Origin: an uncultured Bacteroides sp.
GTDB taxonomy: Bacteria > Bacteroidota > Bacteroidia > Bacteroidales > Bacteroidaceae
DNA length: 64,000 bases
NCBI RefSeq assembly: GCF_963678845.1
Contig: NZ_OY787468.1
Location: forward strand, 744,001-808,000
Reading direction: 5' to 3'
The notes beneath the pieces were generated by a model. The model saw only the letters and a list, made by a program, of their open reading frames with translations, did no database searches and was not told where the DNA came from. The translations under genes were made by a program, and so were the position numbers. This document shows, in pieces, positions 61,195 to 64,000 of this stretch. Each line of letters opens with the position of its first letter. The first letter of the stretch is position 1.

Positions 61195-64000
61195 ATGAAA
61201 AAAAGATTAATGCTGTTATTGACATGCCTTTTTGTAGGTATCAGTCTAGTAACTGCCCAAAATCAGAAAGTAACAGGAGTTGTTATTTCAAAAGAGGATG
61301 GGCAACCGGTTGTTGGAGCGTCTATTTTAGTAAAAGGAACAACTTTAGGGTCTATTACTGATTTGGATGGTAAATTTGTTTTGCCTAAAGTTCCAAGTTC
61401 TGCAAAATCTTTAGTAGTCTCATTTATAGGTATGAAGACTGCTGAAGTTGCACTAAAGCCAACTTTGAGTATCGTTCTTGAATCAGATGCAAGAGTTGTT
61501 AGCGAAATTGTAGTAACTGCTATGGGTATTTCTCGTGAAAAGAAATCTCTTGGATATGCAGTTCAAGAAGTTAAATCAGAGGAATTGACGAAAGTTGGGC
61601 AAATGAATGTTGCAAATTCATTATCTGGTAAAGTTGCAGGTGTGCAAATTGCTTCTGCCGGAGGTGCTATTGGTGCTTCATCACGTATAACAATACGTGG
61701 TAATAGTTCATTTGGTAGCAATGAGCCTTTAATTGTAGTTGATGGAGTGCCTATTGCTAATGATCAATATTCAAACACAATGAACAGTGATGGAAAAGGC
61801 GGATCTGTTGATATGGGCTCTGGACTTTATGATATTAACCCAGATGATATAGAATCCGTTTCTGTATTGAAAGGTGGTTCTGCTGCTCTTTATGGTATGC
61901 GTGCTGGTAAAGGTGTAATTCTTATAACTACTAAAAGTGGTAAAAAAAAGGATAAAGGAATAACTGTACAATATGATGGGAATTTTAGTGTTGATCAGGT
62001 TTACAACATTATGCCTCTGCAAAATAAGTATGGACAAGGATCTTTGGGTGATGAGTATTTTTATAGTCAAGCTAAAGCAGACGGATATAAAGGTACTTAT
62101 CAGGACTATGCTATAGGTGGATATGATTCTGGTTATGGTTTTAATTATAACGGTGTAAATAACCAAAAGGATGAGAGTTGGGGTCCTCGTTTAGATATTG
62201 GATTAAAAGTTCCTCAGTATAATTCACCTTATAAGAATGGCGCATATACAGCTACTGATTGGATTTCACATCCTAATAATGTGAAAGACTTCTTTACAAC
62301 AGGTTATTCTTTAAATCATAATGTCTCTTTTGCAACACAATCTGAGAAATCTTCTACTCGTGTGTCTTTGGGATATCGTGATCAGAAAGGTACAGTTCCA
62401 AATACGGACCAAAAAAGATACAACGGACAGTTAAAGACAACAATGGACTTTAATAAGTATGTAAGCTATGACTTGTCTATGGATTATACTCGTACAGAAA
62501 GTGATAACTTGCCTGTATCTGGTTATGGACCTAGCAATCCTCTTCAATCTTTGCTTCAGTGGTTTGGACGTCAGGTAGATATTAAAGATCTTAAGGCTCA
62601 TTGGCAAGATTATGACGTTAATGGTAATCATTACAACTGGAATACAGCATATCATGCTAATCCGTTTTGGACTGTTAACAAGAATACGAATGGTTATGAA
62701 CGTAATCGTTTGTTTGGAAAAACATCTTTATATATTAAACCGTTAAGCTATTTGAAGTTTGAAGGTAGGCTGGGATTTGATTATTATGACACTAAACAAA
62801 ATTCTGTAGTTGCGTCTAGTCCCGATTATCTGGGTGGATATTTTAGATTAAACAATCAAACTCAGTCAGAGATAAATGCTGATTTCGTTGGTTACTTTGA
62901 TAAAACATATGGTGATTTATCAGTTAATGCTTTGGCCGGAGCTAATTACCGAAATGTAAAATGGCAATCTGCCGGTTTAGGTGCTGATGATTTGACTATT
63001 CCAGAGTTGTACACTATTTCAAATGTAAAAGGTAGTCCGGTTACTACTATGGACCATTCATGGATTCGTTCAAACAGTGTTTACGGACAAGCTTCTTTGG
63101 GATATAAAGGAATGGCTTATGTAGACATGAGTGCCCGTCAGGACTGGAGTTCAACAATTAAGGATGCATTTTTCTATCCATCAGTTAGTGTAAGCTGGAT
63201 TCCTACTGCAACATTTAATTCATTACAGTCTGATGTATTGAATTATTTGAAGATACGTGCAAGCTGGGCTAAAATTGGTTCTGCTACAGAAGCATATCGT
63301 ACTACTGCATACTTTACATCTGAAGATAATACATTTAATGGGGTTTCACAATTCCATCTTCCTGCAACTTATCCTGCAACAAATCTTAAGCCGGAAAGCG
63401 TTATAACAAAGGAAATAGGTCTTGAAGCTGCTTTCTTCCAGAAGCGCTTAACTCTTGATATGGCATATTACTCAAAGAAAACAACTAACCAGATTATGAA
63501 TGTTGCTGTTTCCAGAGCTACTGGTCATAATTCAATGTTGGTTAATGCCGGTGAAATTGCTAACAAAGGTTTAGAAATTCAGTTAAGTGGAGATATTATT
63601 AAAAATGCGAAAGGCTTTAACTGGAATGTATCTTTAAACTGGGCAAAGGATAGAAGTAAGATCAATAGCCTATATGAAGATTTGCAGTCTTATACTCTCG
63701 GATCAGACTGGAGTACCTATGTTTATGCTATTCCTGGACAAAGCTGGGGAAGTATTTATGCAAAAGGAATGGTTAGAAATGATAAAGGTGAAGTTGTAAT
63801 TGGCGCTAATGGACTTCCTAAATTGCAATCAAATATGAAGTTAGGAGATGTAGCTCCAGATTGGACAGGTGGTTTACGTAGTGAACTTTCTTACAAAAAT
63901 CTAAGCTTTGGTTTCTTGCTTGATATGCGTAAAGGTGGTGACATGTTTAGTGTATCAGAAATGTTTGGAGCTTACACCGGTATATTAGACTTTACAGCAA
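61195..64000 (+). CDS. SusC/RagA TonB-dependent transporter, 5' part (runs off the window)
   Basis: The frame is open for 935 codons to the window end. It starts MKKRLMLLLTCLFVGISLVT (signal peptide), then a CarboxypepD_reg-like domain (DGQPVVGASILVKGTTLGSI), a plug (NVANSLSGKVAGVQIASAGG, PLIVVDGVPIAN, VSVLKGGSAALYGMRAGKGVI) and much of the barrel. The first 35 residues are almost the same as in the first SusC (48547), but the plug and barrel are clearly different, so the ligand probably differs. An in-frame ATG nine codons earlier (61168) exists, but the matching site in the first copy is closed by a stop, which favours 61195. A SusD gene is expected downstream. Confidence 0.92.
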   Translation, partial: MKKRLMLLLTCLFVGISLVTAQNQKVTGVVISKEDGQPVVGASILVKGTTLGSITDLDGKFVLPKVPSSAKSLVVSFIGMKTAEVALKPTLSIVLESDARVVSEIVVTAMGISREKKSLGYAVQEVKSEELTKVGQMNVANSLSGKVAGVQIASAGGAIGASSRITIRGNSSFGSNEPLIVVDGVPIANDQYSNTMNSDGKGGSVDMGSGLYDINPDDIESVSVLKGGSAALYGMRAGKGVILITTKSGKKKDKGITVQYDGNFSVDQVYNIMPLQNKYGQGSLGDEYFYSQAKADGYKGTYQDYAIGGYDSGYGFNYNGVNNQKDESWGPRLDIGLKVPQYNSPYKNGAYTATDWISHPNNVKDFFTTGYSLNHNVSFATQSEKSSTRVSLGYRDQKGTVPNTDQKRYNGQLKTTMDFNKYVSYDLSMDYTRTESDNLPVSGYGPSNPLQSLLQWFGRQVDIKDLKAHWQDYDVNGNHYNWNTAYHANPFWTVNKNTNGYERNRLFGKTSLYIKPLSYLKFEGRLGFDYYDTKQNSVVASSPDYLGGYFRLNNQTQSEINADFVGYFDKTYGDLSVNALAGANYRNVKWQSAGLGADDLTIPELYTISNVKGSPVTTMDHSWIRSNSVYGQASLGYKGMAYVDMSARQDWSSTIKDAFFYPSVSVSWIPTATFNSLQSDVLNYLKIRASWAKIGSATEAYRTTAYFTSEDNTFNGVSQFHLPATYPATNLKPESVITKEIGLEAAFFQKRLTLDMAYYSKKTTNQIMNVAVSRATGHNSMLVNAGEIANKGLEIQLSGDIIKNAKGFNWNVSLNWAKDRSKINSLYEDLQSYTLGSDWSTYVYAIPGQSWGSIYAKGMVRNDKGEVVIGANGLPKLQSNMKLGDVAPDWTGGLRSELSYKNLSFGFLLDMRKGGDMFSVSEMFGAYTGILDFTA

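Noticed and set aside
1..64000. CRISPR array, prophage or conjugative element
   Set aside because: No regularly spaced direct repeats with unique spacers, no phage structural genes, no tra or mob genes and no integrase other than IS transposases were seen.

Overview
The window comes from a Bacteroidales bacterium that looks like Bacteroides or a close relative. The evidence is the gene families (SusC/SusD pairs, a NigD-like lipoprotein, GldH, a PorT family protein, a C10 peptidase with a type IX sorting tail), the AT-rich coding style, and repeated promoters of the Bacteroides type (TTTG, a 19-20 bp gap, then TAnnTTTG). The sequence does not resolve a species.

Layout. Positions 1-3,850 are an accessory patch: the 3' part of an AAA-type ATPase gene, two hairpin elements that resemble each other, a complete IS3-family element with a 3-bp target duplication, a short island with three 22-bp tandem repeats, and a complete IS982-family element with a 7-bp target duplication. 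Positions 3,901-8,446 (minus) are one tight cluster: PASTA protein, RluD-type pseudouridine synthase, Ddl ligase, acyltransferase, NigD-like lipoprotein. rpmH and efp diverge at about 8.8 kb. Positions 9.5-12.9 kb hold a glycosyltransferase, radC, a DUF59/MIP18 protein, an LpxH-like phosphatase and rplS. Positions 13.0-17.7 kb hold a 5'-nucleotidase split into two genes with the domain order reversed, followed by a GH3/beta-lactamase fusion. Positions 17.7-23.8 kb carry porT-like, ferredoxin, aminotransferase, ribBA, an LptF/G permease and a START-like gene. After tRNA-Met come purH and the cell-shape cluster mreB-mreC-mreD-mrdA-rodA (24.4-31.7 kb). metF, holB, ricT and gldH form a minus-strand cluster (31.7-35.7 kb). 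A DsbA/SpxH-like protein and a pentapeptide repeat protein follow, separated by a 63-bp almost perfect palindrome. A tripartite RND efflux operon (38.1-43.5 kb) is followed by tRNA-Lys, an AI-2E family permease, tdk, rsmI, a coiled-coil lipoprotein and a YjjG-type phosphatase.

The right end (48.5-64 kb) is a nutrient-acquisition region: SusC, SusD, a small lipoprotein, a secreted C10 cysteine peptidase, an M16 metallopeptidase on the other strand, then 1.5 kb of very AT-rich DNA without a convincing gene and a second SusC gene that runs off the window. Two peptidases next to the uptake proteins suggest that proteins or peptides are the substrate; this is inference.

Most of the window is ordinary core genome. 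I do not see a clear new multi-gene system. The observations most worth checking are a ten-G tract inside the C10 peptidase gene, the 63-bp palindrome, the hairpin pair and 22-bp repeats in the accessory patch, the almost identical leader shared by the two susC genes, and the nested hairpin between mreB and mreC.
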